Shown here: in pieces, positions 33,315-42,215 of the stretch
How the letters are laid out: every line of letters starts with the position of its first letter
Numbering within the stretch: the stretch's first letter is position 1
Source of the DNA: Terriglobia bacterium
Lineage (GTDB): Bacteria; Acidobacteriota; Terriglobia; Bryobacterales; Bryobacteraceae
Length of the DNA stretch: 59,364 bases
Assembly: GCA_021324615.1 (NCBI GenBank)
Contig: JAJPIT010000021.1
Span: 1 to 59,364, forward strand
Direction of reading: 5' to 3'
Notes under the pieces: model-generated
Told to the model about the DNA's origin: nothing
The model's input: the letters and a program-made list of their open reading frames with translations, nothing else
The model's database searches: none
Position numbers and translations under genes: made by a program

Positions 33315-33958
33315 ATGTCAGAGAAGCCGGCAGATGACGTCAAAAATCCCAAGGACGCGATAAAAGCCGTCTCGCGAAGACGTTTTATTCAAGGAGTGAT
33401 CGCCGGAGGGGCGGGGGTTTCCGCGGCGACTTATTTATTCCGCGCCTCGACTCCGAGCTCGGCGGCCTCCACCGGCGACCGTCTGATTACGATTAACGTG
33501 AACGGGCAGGACCGGCGGGTGGACGTGATGAAGCAGGAGACGCTGGCGATGACGTTGCGCTACAAGCTGGGCCTGACCGGGACCAAGATCGGCTGCGACC
33601 GGGCCGAGTGCGGCGCCTGCACGGTATTGATTGACGGCGTGCCGCGCTATTCCGCTCGACGCTGACGCACACGGTGCGCAACGCCAAGGTGCTGACGGTG
33701 GAAGGGCTGGCGAGCGCGGACGGCAAGCTGCATCCGGTGCAGCAGGGCATTATCGAAGAGCAAGGTTTTCAGTGTGCGTTTTGTATGTCGGGATTCATCA
33801 TGGCCACCGTGGCGTTTCTTGAAAAGAATCCGAATCCGACGCGGACGGAGCTGGCGCACGGCATTTCGGGCAACCTGTGCCGCTGCCAGGATTACGACAA
33901 GATCCTCACCGCGATGATGCGTGGAGCCGAGATCATGAGGGAGCAGAAACATGCCTAA
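33315..33958 (+). CDS. Tat-exported 2Fe-2S subunit of molybdenum hydroxylase, frameshifted
   Basis: Read in two frames: 33315-33653, then 33656-33958. ATG 33315 is 11 nt from GGGAGG; ATG 33306 is only 2 nt from it. The N-terminus has a Tat motif (SRRRFIQGVIAGG), so the enzyme acts in the periplasm. The first cluster motif CDRAECGAC is followed by DGVPRYS, where the family expects Cys then S/T-TL. Here one base is missing near 33654, which removes that Cys and shifts frame. After the shift TLTHTVRNAKV continues normally, with the second cluster motif CAFCMSGFIM and CRCQDY. Restoring one base gives about 215 residues, the usual size. Probably a sequencing error or a recent mutation; the rest of the operon is intact. 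Confidence 0.85.
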
Positions 33959-36461
33959 CAAAATGCAGTATGGCGGAAACCACAAGCTGATCGGCAAGGA
34001 CTACACGACGCTCGATCTGCACGCCAAGGTCACCGGGCAGGCCAAGTACGCGGAGGATTACCGCGCCGAGGGCATGCTGTTCTGCAAGCTGGCGCTGAGT
34101 CCGGTGCCGCACGGGCGGGTGAGGAAGATCGACGCCTCGGAAGCGCTGGCGATGCCGGGCGTGAAGGGGATTCTGACGGCCGACGATCTGCCGGCGCCGG
34201 CGGACTCGATTGACGACAACGGCCGCGTGATCCGGGCCAACACGCGGGGCTTCCGGGGTCTGACCAATGAGCCGCTGTACCAGGGCGAGCCGATTTTGGC
34301 GGTGGCGGCGGTGGATGAGCTGACGGCGGCGGAGGCGATTGAAAGGATTCACATTGACATCGAGCCGCTGCCGTTCGTCATCGATCCCATCGAGACGCTG
34401 CGGCCGGGCTCGCCCAATCCGCGCACGGAAGGGAATATCTGGTATCGGCCGAAGGGGCAGCCGGGGCAGCCGCCTCCGCAGTTGGAGGTGCGGCCGCTCA
34501 AGTGGACGCAGGCCGATTTCGACGCGGCCAAGGACGGCGCGTTGCCGATGGGCGAGGTGCCGGAGGATTCGGGCGTGGTGTGGTCGTATGGCGACGTCGA
34601 GGCGGGCTTCAAGAACGCGGCGCTGGTATTGGACGAGACGTTCGTGACGCCGGACACCAGCCATCAGTGCCTGGAGACGCGCAGCGCGATGGCGTACTGG
34701 CAGAACGGGAAGGTGCACATCCACACCGGCACGCAGAGCCTGATTCAGACCGTGCCGGCGGTGGCCCGCTGGCTGAACATCCCGCCGGAGAACGTGGTGG
34801 TGGTGAGCGAGTATACCGGAGGCGGTTTCGGCAGCAAGATCACGGCGGACATTACGCTGATCATTCCGGCGCTGCTATCGAAGAAATGCAATGCTCCGGT
34901 GATGATGCGGGTGACGCGCGAGGAGGAGCATTTTATCGGGCGCGCGCGGCCGAGCATGATCGGGCGGGTGAAGGTTGGTTTTGGGAAAGACGGCCGGATT
35001 CTGGCGCTGGATATGTTCACGGTGTGCGATACGGGTCCGTATGACGCGGTGGGGGACGCGGCGTCGTCGGGCCGCATCGTTTCGCTGATCTTCCAGCCGC
35101 AGGCGATGCGCTTCAAGGGGCTGACGGTGATGACCAACACGCCGCCGCGAAGCGCGCAGAGCGCGCCGGGCGGAATGCAGGGCATTGTGTTCATGGAGCC
35201 GGTGCTGGCCAAGGCGGCGCGCAAGCTGAATATCGATCAGGTGGCGATCCGGCGGATCAACGCGCCGGAGGGGAAAGCGCCGCTCGGTCCGGAGATTCGC
35301 GGCAAGCGCGCTTATGCGACCAGCGCGTTCATCAAAGAGGCGCTCGACCGCGGGGCGGAAGAGTTCAAATGGAAAGAACGGATCGCCCGGCCGAAGCGCA
35401 GCGGCACGAAGGTCCGCGGCGTGGGGGTTGCGCTGGGCTGCTATGTGGGGGGCTCGACCGGCTTCGACGGGCTGCTGCTGATCAAGCCGGACGGCCATAT
35501 CTGCTTCCAGTCCGGGATTGGCAATCTGGGGACCGAATCGGTGATCGATGTGCATCGGGTGGCCGCGGAGATGCTGGGGGTGCCGTGGGAGAAGTGCGAT
35601 GTGTGCTGGGGGACGAACGCGAAGAATGTTCCGTGGTCGTGCCCGTCCGGCGGCAGCCAGACGACGCACGCGATGACGCGGGCGGCTTACGCGGTGGCCG
35701 AGGAGGCGAAGAAGCGGCTGTGCGAGATCGCGGCGAAGAAGCTGGGCGGCTCGCCGGAGAATTACGAAGTTGCCAATGAGCGGGTGTTCCGCAAGGGCGG
35801 GGGCGCCGGGTTGACGCTGGCGCAGGCCGCGCAGGAGGCCATCAAGATGGGCGGCATCTATGACGGCCACGAAGTCAATCCGGACGTCAACAAATTCACC
35901 AAGCAATCGGTGGCGGCGCTGGCGGGGCAGGGGTTTGTGGCCTCGGCGCGGGACAAATACGCGCACGACGGGCAGACGCACTCCTACGTGGCCAGCTTCG
36001 CCGAAGTGGAGGTGGATCTGGAGACGGGCAAGTATTATCTGACGGATTTTCTGGCCTACGCCGACGTGGGGACGGTGCTGCATCCGAAGGCGCTGGGCGG
36101 CCAGGTGTTGGGCCGCTCGACGCTGGGCATCGGCCACGCGATCTCGCAGAAGTGGATCATGGATCCGGAATACGGCGCGATGCTGTCGCGGCGGTTTCAT
36201 CACAGCAAACCGCCGACGATACTGGATGTGCCGCAGAACATGCAGTGGGCGGCGCTGGATATACCCGATCCGGAGACGCCGGTTGGCTCGCGCGGGATCG
36301 GCGAGCCTCCGGTGGGCGGCGGATGCGCCGCGGTGTTGAACGCTCTTTCCGACGCGGTGGGGGATGAAGTGTTCCGCCGCGCTCCGGTGTACGCGGATAC
36401 GATTCTCACGTCGCTGGAGGCGGGCAGGCCCATGCAGCAGCCGCTGACGGCGCACATATAA
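33951..36461 (+). CDS. Molybdopterin-binding subunit, xanthine dehydrogenase family
   Basis: An 836-residue catalytic subunit; ATG 33951 overlaps the preceding gene by 8 bp behind GAGGGAG. The N-terminal domain KLIGKDYTTLDLHAKVTGQAKYAED is typical of aldehyde oxidase/xanthine dehydrogenase subunits. Cofactor-binding parts include EYTGGGFGSKITAD, TPPRSAQSAPGGMQG and, near the C-terminus, SRGIGEPPVGGG, where E785 is the expected catalytic base. It has no signal peptide and would be co-exported with the Tat-signalled Fe-S subunit, as in E. coli PaoABC. It hydroxylates an aldehyde, purine or N-heterocycle; no residue pattern I can see fixes the substrate. Confidence 0.93.
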   Translation: MPNKMQYGGNHKLIGKDYTTLDLHAKVTGQAKYAEDYRAEGMLFCKLALSPVPHGRVRKIDASEALAMPGVKGILTADDLPAPADSIDDNGRVIRANTRGFRGLTNEPLYQGEPILAVAAVDELTAAEAIERIHIDIEPLPFVIDPIETLRPGSPNPRTEGNIWYRPKGQPGQPPPQLEVRPLKWTQADFDAAKDGALPMGEVPEDSGVVWSYGDVEAGFKNAALVLDETFVTPDTSHQCLETRSAMAYWQNGKVHIHTGTQSLIQTVPAVARWLNIPPENVVVVSEYTGGGFGSKITADITLIIPALLSKKCNAPVMMRVTREEEHFIGRARPSMIGRVKVGFGKDGRILALDMFTVCDTGPYDAVGDAASSGRIVSLIFQPQAMRFKGLTVMTNTPPRSAQSAPGGMQGIVFMEPVLAKAARKLNIDQVAIRRINAPEGKAPLGPEIRGKRAYATSAFIKEALDRGAEEFKWKERIARPKRSGTKVRGVGVALGCYVGGSTGFDGLLLIKPDGHICFQSGIGNLGTESVIDVHRVAAEMLGVPWEKCDVCWGTNAKNVPWSCPSGGSQTTHAMTRAAYAVAEEAKKRLCEIAAKKLGGSPENYEVANERVFRKGGGAGLTLAQAAQEAIKMGGIYDGHEVNPDVNKFTKQSVAALAGQGFVASARDKYAHDGQTHSYVASFAEVEVDLETGKYYLTDFLAYADVGTVLHPKALGGQVLGRSTLGIGHAISQKWIMDPEYGAMLSRRFHHSKPPTILDVPQNMQWAALDIPDPETPVGSRGIGEPPVGGGCAAVLNALSDAVGDEVFRRAPVYADTILTSLEAGRPMQQPLTAHI

Positions 36462-36471
36462 GGAGAAGACC

Positions 36472-37491
36472 ATGGCTGTCATTCGCGATATCATGCCCGC
36501 TTTCGATCTGCTTCAGCCGAGTTCGGTGACTGAAGCGCGGCAGCTTCTCCAGCAACACGGGGCGGAAGCCTGGGTGCTCGCCGGGGGTCTGGACAGCTTC
36601 GACTGGCTGAAGGACCGCATCAAGCGGCCGAAATATGTTGTGGATCTGAGCGGCATCGGCGAGCTGCGCGGGATCCGCGAGACCTCGGACGGGGGCCTGG
36701 AGATCGGGGCGATGACCACGCTGACGGAAGTGGCCACCCATCCGGTGATCCGGGAGCGTTTCGGGGTGCTGGCGCAGGGGGCCGAGCTGGCCGCCTCGCC
36801 GCAGATCCGCAACCAGGGGACCATCGGCGGCAACGTTTCCCAGGACGCGCGCTGCCATTACTACCGCGCGGGCTGGCCGTGCTACCGCGCCGGCGGCAAT
36901 ATCTGCTACGCGGACACGCCCACCGGCCGCAACCGCGAGCACGCGATTTTAGGCGCGGACCGCTGCGTGGCGGTGAATCCGTCGGATTCGGCGCCGGCGC
37001 TGATCGCGCTGGACGCCAAGTTCGTGGTGCAGACGGCGGGCGGGGAAAAGGTGGTGGATGCCGAGGATTACTTCATCGGCCCGGATATCGACATCACGCG
37101 CCTGAATATTTTGCGGCCGGGGGACCTGCTCACGGCGATCCGCATTCCGGCGGCGTGGGCGGGCTCGCAGTTCTACTTTGAAAAAGTCCGCGACCGCAAT
37201 GTGTGGGATTTCGCGCTGCTGAACGTCGCGGCGGCGATCAAGCTCAACGGCGGAAATATCGAGCAGATGCGGATTGCGGTGAACGGGGCGGCGGCGCGGC
37301 CGCTGCGGCTGAAAGCGGTCGAGCAACTGGCGGCGGGTAAACCGCGCAACGCTGCGACCGGGGAGATGGCGGGCAAGCTTGCCGTGGAAGGAGCGGTGCC
37401 ATTGCAGTTCAACGCGTATAAAATTCCGCTGATGCGGAATCTGGTCAAGCGCGCCGTCGGCGGCGTGGAGGTGGCCTCGTGGGCATCATAA
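36472..37491 (+). CDS. FAD-binding subunit of molybdenum hydroxylase
   Basis: A 339-residue protein behind AAGGAGA. FAD motifs: WVLAGGLDSFDWLKDR (34-49) and SPQIRNQGTIGGNVSQ (109-124). Immediately after comes a Cys loop with C128, C137, C145 and C165 (RCHYYRAGWPCYRAGGNIC onward), resembling the extra 4Fe-4S loop of 4-hydroxybenzoyl-CoA reductase and PaoB. An added cluster in this subunit is therefore likely. The end overlaps the cytochrome gene by 13 bp. It passes electrons from the Fe-S subunit onward. Confidence 0.92.
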   Translation: MAVIRDIMPAFDLLQPSSVTEARQLLQQHGAEAWVLAGGLDSFDWLKDRIKRPKYVVDLSGIGELRGIRETSDGGLEIGAMTTLTEVATHPVIRERFGVLAQGAELAASPQIRNQGTIGGNVSQDARCHYYRAGWPCYRAGGNICYADTPTGRNREHAILGADRCVAVNPSDSAPALIALDAKFVVQTAGGEKVVDAEDYFIGPDIDITRLNILRPGDLLTAIRIPAAWAGSQFYFEKVRDRNVWDFALLNVAAAIKLNGGNIEQMRIAVNGAAARPLRLKAVEQLAAGKPRNAATGEMAGKLAVEGAVPLQFNAYKIPLMRNLVKRAVGGVEVASWAS

Positions 37492-38318
37492 CTTGGGCCA
37501 AGAGCCCGTGGGGGCAGGACATCCCTATCCATATCGCCTGGGGTTTGATTTATGTGTGCGCGGTGGGGGGAGTGCTGTTCCTGATTGTGCACGCGATCTG
37601 GGTGCGCTATTTCGCGGGCGAAGAGGAGTTCGCGGGATCGGGGGCGGGGGCGGCTGCGGCGAACATCCCTGAAAAGGTCGCACGGCATTCCTTCGCGGCG
37701 CGGGCCTTTCATTGGGTCATGGCCGCGGCGATGCTGACCCTTCTGGTGACGGCGTTTCTGCCCAAGGTCGGCTACCAGTTCGCCTGGGTGACCTATCACT
37801 GGATGGCGGGGATCGTGTTGACGGTCTCGATTGTCTATCACATTATTCACGCCACGTTTTTCATGGATTTTTGGTCGATCTGGCCGGATAAACAGGACCT
37901 GGTGGACGCGCGCAACCGGCTGAAACGCTCCCTGGGCGACAAGAGCGCGCCGCTGCCGCGGAGGTTTGCGAAGTATCCGATGGAAAACAAGATGTACCAT
38001 GCGGTCATCGTGCTTACCGGCCTGGGCGTGACGCTCACCGGATTTTTCATGTTGTTCCGCGTGCGCTCCATCTTCCCGCGCAATCCGTACCTGTTTGGCG
38101 ATATGACATGGGGCCTGATGTATGTGCTGCACGGGCTGTGCGGCGTGGGCCTGATCGCATTGATCATGGTCCATATCTACTTTGCTCTGCGGCCGGAAAA
38201 GTTCGTGATCACGAAATCGATGGTGTTCGGGTCGCTGCCCAGGGACTATTATCTGCGGCATCACGATCCGGAGCGCTGGGTCGTGGCGCCGAAGGGCGAA
38301 TCGGCGCACGGCGACTGA
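37479..38318 (+). CDS. Membrane b-type cytochrome subunit (FdnI/NiFe-hydrogenase type)
   Basis: A 279-residue protein from GTG 37479 inside the preceding gene (GGAGGT about 10 nt upstream). Five membrane segments: IHIAWGLIYVCAVGGVLFLI, then AFHWVMAAAMLTLLVTAF, YHWMAGIVLTVSIVYHIIH, YHAVIVLTGLGVTLTGFFML and LHGLCGVGLIALIMVHIYFA. Histidines within or at the ends of these helices can coordinate two b haems. The family is that of formate dehydrogenase gamma and hydrogenase cytochrome b. In this operon it would pass electrons from the periplasmic enzyme to quinone, which replaces the soluble acceptor used by PaoABC-type enzymes. Confidence 0.9.
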   Translation: MGIITWAKSPWGQDIPIHIAWGLIYVCAVGGVLFLIVHAIWVRYFAGEEEFAGSGAGAAAANIPEKVARHSFAARAFHWVMAAAMLTLLVTAFLPKVGYQFAWVTYHWMAGIVLTVSIVYHIIHATFFMDFWSIWPDKQDLVDARNRLKRSLGDKSAPLPRRFAKYPMENKMYHAVIVLTGLGVTLTGFFMLFRVRSIFPRNPYLFGDMTWGLMYVLHGLCGVGLIALIMVHIYFALRPEKFVITKSMVFGSLPRDYYLRHHDPERWVVAPKGESAHGD

Positions 38319-38725
38319 TGTTCACCGACGCGCACGCGCGCTGTGTAGCGATCGAAGAGTGTTACGAGTTCATGCTGGCGTATGCCGGCAAAGGACTCCT
38401 CTCGGACCAGGGCGGCGGAGGGCAGTTGCGGCACCTGCTGGCGCGGGCGTCGGAGGCGTTGGCCGGACTGGCTGACGCCTACACGGCGGAGGTGAAGGAG
38501 CAGGGTCTCCAGCCATGGGCTCCTTACGAAGCCTATCTGGCGATGCTTCGCCGCGACGCCGAAGATGCGCGGGTGGCGATCGAGATGGTTTCCTCGCTGC
38601 CGTCCATCAGCTCCCAGGTGATCGATAATCTGAACGCGCTGGTGCATTTGCGCTCGCTGCTAACGGATCTGTTTTTAATCGACGAGATTCTGCGCCCGCA
38701 GCGGGTTTCCGCGCTTCAGGAATAG
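38318..38725 (+). CDS. Small helical protein, last gene of the hydroxylase operon
   Basis: The start ATG 38318 overlaps the stop of the cytochrome gene (TGATG). 135 residues, all helical, without signal peptide or cysteine motif (one Cys near the start). Segments EECYEFMLAYAGKGLL and AEDARVAIEMVSSLPSI alternate with short charged loops. I do not recognise a family. Position suggests an accessory or chaperone role in assembly of the enzyme, which is inference. Confidence 0.7.
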   Translation: MFTDAHARCVAIEECYEFMLAYAGKGLLSDQGGGGQLRHLLARASEALAGLADAYTAEVKEQGLQPWAPYEAYLAMLRRDAEDARVAIEMVSSLPSISSQVIDNLNALVHLRSLLTDLFLIDEILRPQRVSALQE

Positions 38726-38782
38726 GGAGCCGGGGCTGGGCGGGTGCACGTCCGGGCGGCCGAAAACGTCTAACATCTAAGT

Positions 38783-39247
38783 ATGAGGCTGAACAGGCGC
38801 CGGCGCGGATTTTCGTTAATCGAGCTGCTGATCGTCATCTCGATCATTCTGATTATCGCGGCGATCGCCGTGCCGAAGATGAACAAGCAGTTGATGCTGG
38901 CGCGGGAGCAGGCCGCCATCCGCCAGATTGGCACCATTCACCAGGCTGAAACGCAATATTACTCGGAGTTTGGCAAGTATGCGGACAATCTTGCCGAGCT
39001 CGGCCCTCCGGCCAGCGGCGCGCCCGGACCGGCGGCGGCCGATCTCATCCCGAAGGATCTCGCCGAGGGCAAGAAATCCGGATACATTTTCACGGTGGCG
39101 GGATCGCCCACCGGCTACTCGGTGACCGCGGTGCCGGAGGCGTTCAACAACACCGGCAGCCGGTCATTTTATTCCGACCAGACGCTGGTGATCCGGCAGA
39201 GCACCACGGCGGAGCCGGCCAACGCCAACAGTCCCGAGATCCGCTAG
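38783..39247 (+). CDS. Type IV pilin / pseudopilin-like protein
   Basis: A 154-residue protein with a class III signal: MRLNRRRRG before FSLIELLIVISIILIIAA. Cleavage by prepilin peptidase would occur after G9, and E14 is the conserved Glu5 of the mature protein. The C-terminal domain has YYSEFGKYADNLAELGPP and a Gly-rich loop like the PilA/GspG-like proteins of Acidobacteria and Deltaproteobacteria. No other pilus genes are next to it. It ends 4 bp inside the convergent methyltransferase gene. Confidence 0.88.
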   Translation: MRLNRRRRGFSLIELLIVISIILIIAAIAVPKMNKQLMLAREQAAIRQIGTIHQAETQYYSEFGKYADNLAELGPPASGAPGPAAADLIPKDLAEGKKSGYIFTVAGSPTGYSVTAVPEAFNNTGSRSFYSDQTLVIRQSTTAEPANANSPEIR

Positions 39248-39777
39248 CGCGCGGGCGGCGGGATGGTCCACAGCAGGATCTTTGCGCCGTCGATTTCTTC
39301 GATCTTCTCCGGCTTCCAATCGCCCATGCTGAATTCGTGCGAAACCACGCGCGCGCCGGGCTTCAGATCTTTGAGCAGCTTGGGACGAAGCTTCAGGTTG
39401 ATGTGCGGAAGAAGATAAACCGCCACCACGGTAGCCTCGTGGATATCGGCGTCGAAGATGTCGCCCTGCTCAAATCTCACCAGCGATTCGACGCCTTGTT
39501 CCCTGGCTTGCTGCCGGGCCTGCGCGATGAGATCGGCGTTGTGATCGATTCCCACGCCGCGGGCGCCGTAGATTTTCGCTGCGGCGATCACGATGCGCCC
39601 GTCGCCGCAGCCGAGATCGTAAACCACGTCGCCCTTTTTCACCGCGGCGAGCTTGAGCATGGCCTCCACCACCTGTTCCGGTGAAGTGACGAATGGCGTT
39701 TCAATGAGGATCTCCTCCACCGGCTTCTGGGCGTCGAGCAGCAGCGGGGCGAAGGCAAACACGAGCAGCAGGCGCAT
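39244..39777 (-). CDS. SAM-dependent methyltransferase with signal peptide
   Basis: A 177-residue Rossmann-fold methyltransferase: YDLGCGDGRIVIAAAKIYGA is motif I, GVGIDHNADLIAQA motif Post-I, and FEQGDIFDADIHEATVVAVYLL motif II to III. The N-terminus MRLLLVFAFAPLLLDAQKP reads as a signal peptide. That is odd, since SAM is not expected outside the cytoplasm. It could be retained as a membrane anchor, or the true start may differ, though no later Met precedes the domain closely. It is third in the zwf-opcA unit (19-nt gap). Substrate unknown. Confidence 0.8.
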   Translation of the reverse strand: MRLLLVFAFAPLLLDAQKPVEEILIETPFVTSPEQVVEAMLKLAAVKKGDVVYDLGCGDGRIVIAAAKIYGARGVGIDHNADLIAQARQQAREQGVESLVRFEQGDIFDADIHEATVVAVYLLPHINLKLRPKLLKDLKPGARVVSHEFSMGDWKPEKIEEIDGAKILLWTIPPPAR

Positions 39778-39796
39778 CAGGACCAGGATGGCAGGT

Positions 39797-40681
39797 TCAC
39801 ATCCGCGCCAGCAAATCGTCGAACACCGGATCGGGGCCGGCGATGGAAAGCTCTTCGCGGATCAGCTCCGTCTCGTTTCGCTCCGCCGCGCGGGCTTCCG
39901 ATGCGCTGACGGTGATCTCGGCCTGCGCGCAGGAGATGGAGATCGCTTGCACACCTTTCGCCGATGAGACGGGTTCGAGATCTACGCGAGCCGAGGGAGC
40001 CGCGCGCCGGATCCAGTGCTTCAAGTAATACGCGCAAGGCTCGGCGGCGCGGCCGTAGCGAATCGACGCGGAACGGATTCCGGCCGGGTCCGCCGCCTTG
40101 GCTTCCAGGCGATAGGCCAGAGCTTCGCGCCAGCCGGTAAGCCGCGTCCAGGAAAGGTCCGCGATTCGCCGGCGCGCGCGCATCCGCCTGATCGCGGCGA
40201 AAGCGAGCGCGGCATCCGGCGCCGAGCAGGAATCGACGATAATCTTGCGCGCCAGCGCGAACAGCGGTTCAAAATCGCTGCTGGAGAAGACGCGGGGTCC
40301 GCGGCACCACATCATCACCGGAAGATCCCGGGTGACCAGCGGGGCGGCCAGGCGCGCCAGTTCGCCGATGCGGGCGGCGCCCGCGGCAATCTCGATTCCT
40401 TCCGAGCAAATCTGCTGGTTTCCGCCCGGACCTTGGCGGCATTCGGCGAAGACGCGGCCTTCGAGACGGGCATCCGGGGCGAGTTCGATGACAATTACGC
40501 GCGAGGGATGCTCGCGCATAAGATTTCCGGCGATCCGGCGCGCGGCCGCCGTATCCTCGCCGTCCGCGGCGGTGATGAAAAGGGTCATGGAGCAGGCGCG
40601 CAGCAGGCCCTGCGGATTTTTTTCGCGCGCCAGCGAAGCCCACAGCTCGTGAAGCTCCTTGAGCAGCGTTTCAGGTTGCAT
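39797..40681 (-). CDS. opcA: Glucose-6-phosphate dehydrogenase assembly protein OpcA
   Basis: I start at ATG 40681 (MQPETLLKELHELW), 11 nt after the zwf stop; the frame stays open upstream through the zwf end but is shadow there. 294 residues. OpcA features include RACSMTLFITAADGEDTAAARRI, SRVIVIELAPDARLEGRV, a DLPVMMWCRGP motif and a C-terminal part with WTRLTGWREALA. OpcA activates or assembles Zwf in cyanobacteria and actinobacteria. Adjacent zwf supports the call, since the sequence itself is only moderately conserved. Confidence 0.85.
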   Translation of the reverse strand: MQPETLLKELHELWASLAREKNPQGLLRACSMTLFITAADGEDTAAARRIAGNLMREHPSRVIVIELAPDARLEGRVFAECRQGPGGNQQICSEGIEIAAGAARIGELARLAAPLVTRDLPVMMWCRGPRVFSSSDFEPLFALARKIIVDSCSAPDAALAFAAIRRMRARRRIADLSWTRLTGWREALAYRLEAKAADPAGIRSASIRYGRAAEPCAYYLKHWIRRAAPSARVDLEPVSSAKGVQAISISCAQAEITVSASEARAAERNETELIREELSIAGPDPVFDDLLARM

Positions 40682-40692
40682 CGTACCGCTGG

Positions 40693-42177
40693 TCAACTGT
40701 TTCTCCACTGATGCCCGCGCCGGGCGAGCATCTGGTCGGCTTCTTTCGGCCCCCACGATCCGGGCTCGTAGTTGGGGAAGTCGAATTTGCGGTGCGACCA
40801 CTCGTCCAGAATCGGCTGCACCGCGCGCCAGCTTGCTTCCACCATGTCCTCGCGCGTGTAGAGGGTGGGATCGCCGGCCATGGCGTCGAGCAGCAGCGTT
40901 TCGTAGGCCGCCGGACCGCGCTCGCCGAAGCTTGCGCCGTAGTTAAAATCCATCGATACGGGCCGCAGCCGCATTCCGCTGCCCGGCTGTTTGGACAGGA
41001 AGCGCAGCGAGATTCCCTCTTCCGGCTGGATGCGGACGATCAGCAGATTGGGATGCGCGGTTTCGGCGGTTCCCGGGCCGAACATGGCCAGCGGTGCGTC
41101 GTTGAACTGGATGGCGATATCGGTGACGTGGCGCATCAATTTTTTCCCGGTCCGCAGATAAAAGGGCACGCCGGCCCAGCGCCAGTTTTCGATCTGGAGC
41201 GCGACCGCGGCGTAGGTTTCCGTCATGGAATCGGGCGGGACGTCTTTTTCCTGGCGGAATCCGCGGTATTGGCCGGCCACGGCGTTTTCGCGAACCTCGT
41301 CCGCCGTCATGATCTTTATCGCGCGAAGCAGGCGCGCGCGCTCATCCCGGACCGTTTCGGGATCGAACGCCGCCGGCGGCTCCATGGCGATGGTCGCCGT
41401 CACCTGAAGCAGGTGGCTCTGGATCATGTCGCGGAGAGCGCCGGCTTCCTGGTAATATCCGCCGCGCCCCTCGACGCCGATGGTCTCCGCCGCGGTAATC
41501 TGCACGTGATTCACAAAGCGCCGGTTCCACACCGGCTCGAAGATTCCATTGGCGAAACGGAAGGCCAGGATGTTCTGCACCGTTTCCTTGCCCAGATAAT
41601 GATCGATGCGGTAAATCTGCGGCTCGGCGAAGACGCGGTGGACCGCCTGGTTGAGGCAGCGCGCGCTTTCGAGATCGCGGCCGAAGGGTTTTTCGATCAC
41701 GATGCGCCGCCAGGCATGATCTTCTTCGCGCGCCAGGTTCGCCTCGCCGAGGCCGGCGACGATCGTTTCAAAGAAGCTCGGCGGAGTGGCCAGATAGAAG
41801 AGCAGATTGCGCTGCTTGAGCTCGTCGAGCTTTTGCGCGATCGATCCATAGAGCTGGCGGTCGTTGAAGTCGCCGCTGACGCAATAAAGATTGCGGGCGA
41901 AGTCTGGCCAGAGCTGCTCGTCGAGCGGGCTGTCCTCGAGAAACTGGGCCACGGCATCGTGCATCATCGACCGGAAGCGCTGGTCGGAGATGCCGTCGCG
42001 CGAGGTGCCGACGACGCAGAATCCGGGAGGCAATCGCCGCTGCGAAGCCAGCCGATAAAGCGAGGGCATCAACTTGCGGCGGGTCAGGTCGCCGGTGGCG
42101 CCGAAGATGACCGCGGCGCACTCCGGTACTCGCCGCTCAAAACGTAGAGGATCGTCGAAAGGACTGGATTGCCCCAC
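40693..42177 (-). CDS. zwf: Glucose-6-phosphate 1-dehydrogenase
   Basis: A 494-residue protein, family-typical length, from GTG 42177. It oxidises glucose 6-phosphate to 6-phosphogluconolactone, giving NADPH, as first step of the oxidative pentose phosphate pathway. NADP motif FGATGDLTRRKLMPSLY is at 25-41, the active-site signature RIDHYLGKE follows with its catalytic His, and EKPFGRDLESA precedes it. The C-terminal DAMAGDPTLYTREDMVEASWR is also typical. It forms an operon with opcA and a methyltransferase. The gene at 42216 ends 38 nt upstream on the same strand and could be co-transcribed. Confidence 0.97.
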   Translation of the reverse strand: MGQSSPFDDPLRFERRVPECAAVIFGATGDLTRRKLMPSLYRLASQRRLPPGFCVVGTSRDGISDQRFRSMMHDAVAQFLEDSPLDEQLWPDFARNLYCVSGDFNDRQLYGSIAQKLDELKQRNLLFYLATPPSFFETIVAGLGEANLAREEDHAWRRIVIEKPFGRDLESARCLNQAVHRVFAEPQIYRIDHYLGKETVQNILAFRFANGIFEPVWNRRFVNHVQITAAETIGVEGRGGYYQEAGALRDMIQSHLLQVTATIAMEPPAAFDPETVRDERARLLRAIKIMTADEVRENAVAGQYRGFRQEKDVPPDSMTETYAAVALQIENWRWAGVPFYLRTGKKLMRHVTDIAIQFNDAPLAMFGPGTAETAHPNLLIVRIQPEEGISLRFLSKQPGSGMRLRPVSMDFNYGASFGERGPAAYETLLLDAMAGDPTLYTREDMVEASWRAVQPILDEWSHRKFDFPNYEPGSWGPKEADQMLARRGHQWRNS

Positions 42178-42215
42178 GTCTTCACCTTATCGCAAGGCGC
42201 GTGCGGGCGCCGCCT

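Noticed and set aside
33640-33675. Programmed -1/+1 frameshift in the Fe-S subunit
   Set aside because: No slippery heptamer, homopolymer or downstream stem was seen; and the shift deletes a required cysteine rather than extending a product.
34875-36494. 539-codon minus-strand frame opposite the molybdopterin subunit
   Set aside because: Arg/His-rich low-complexity translation, opposite a clear xanthine-dehydrogenase-family gene.
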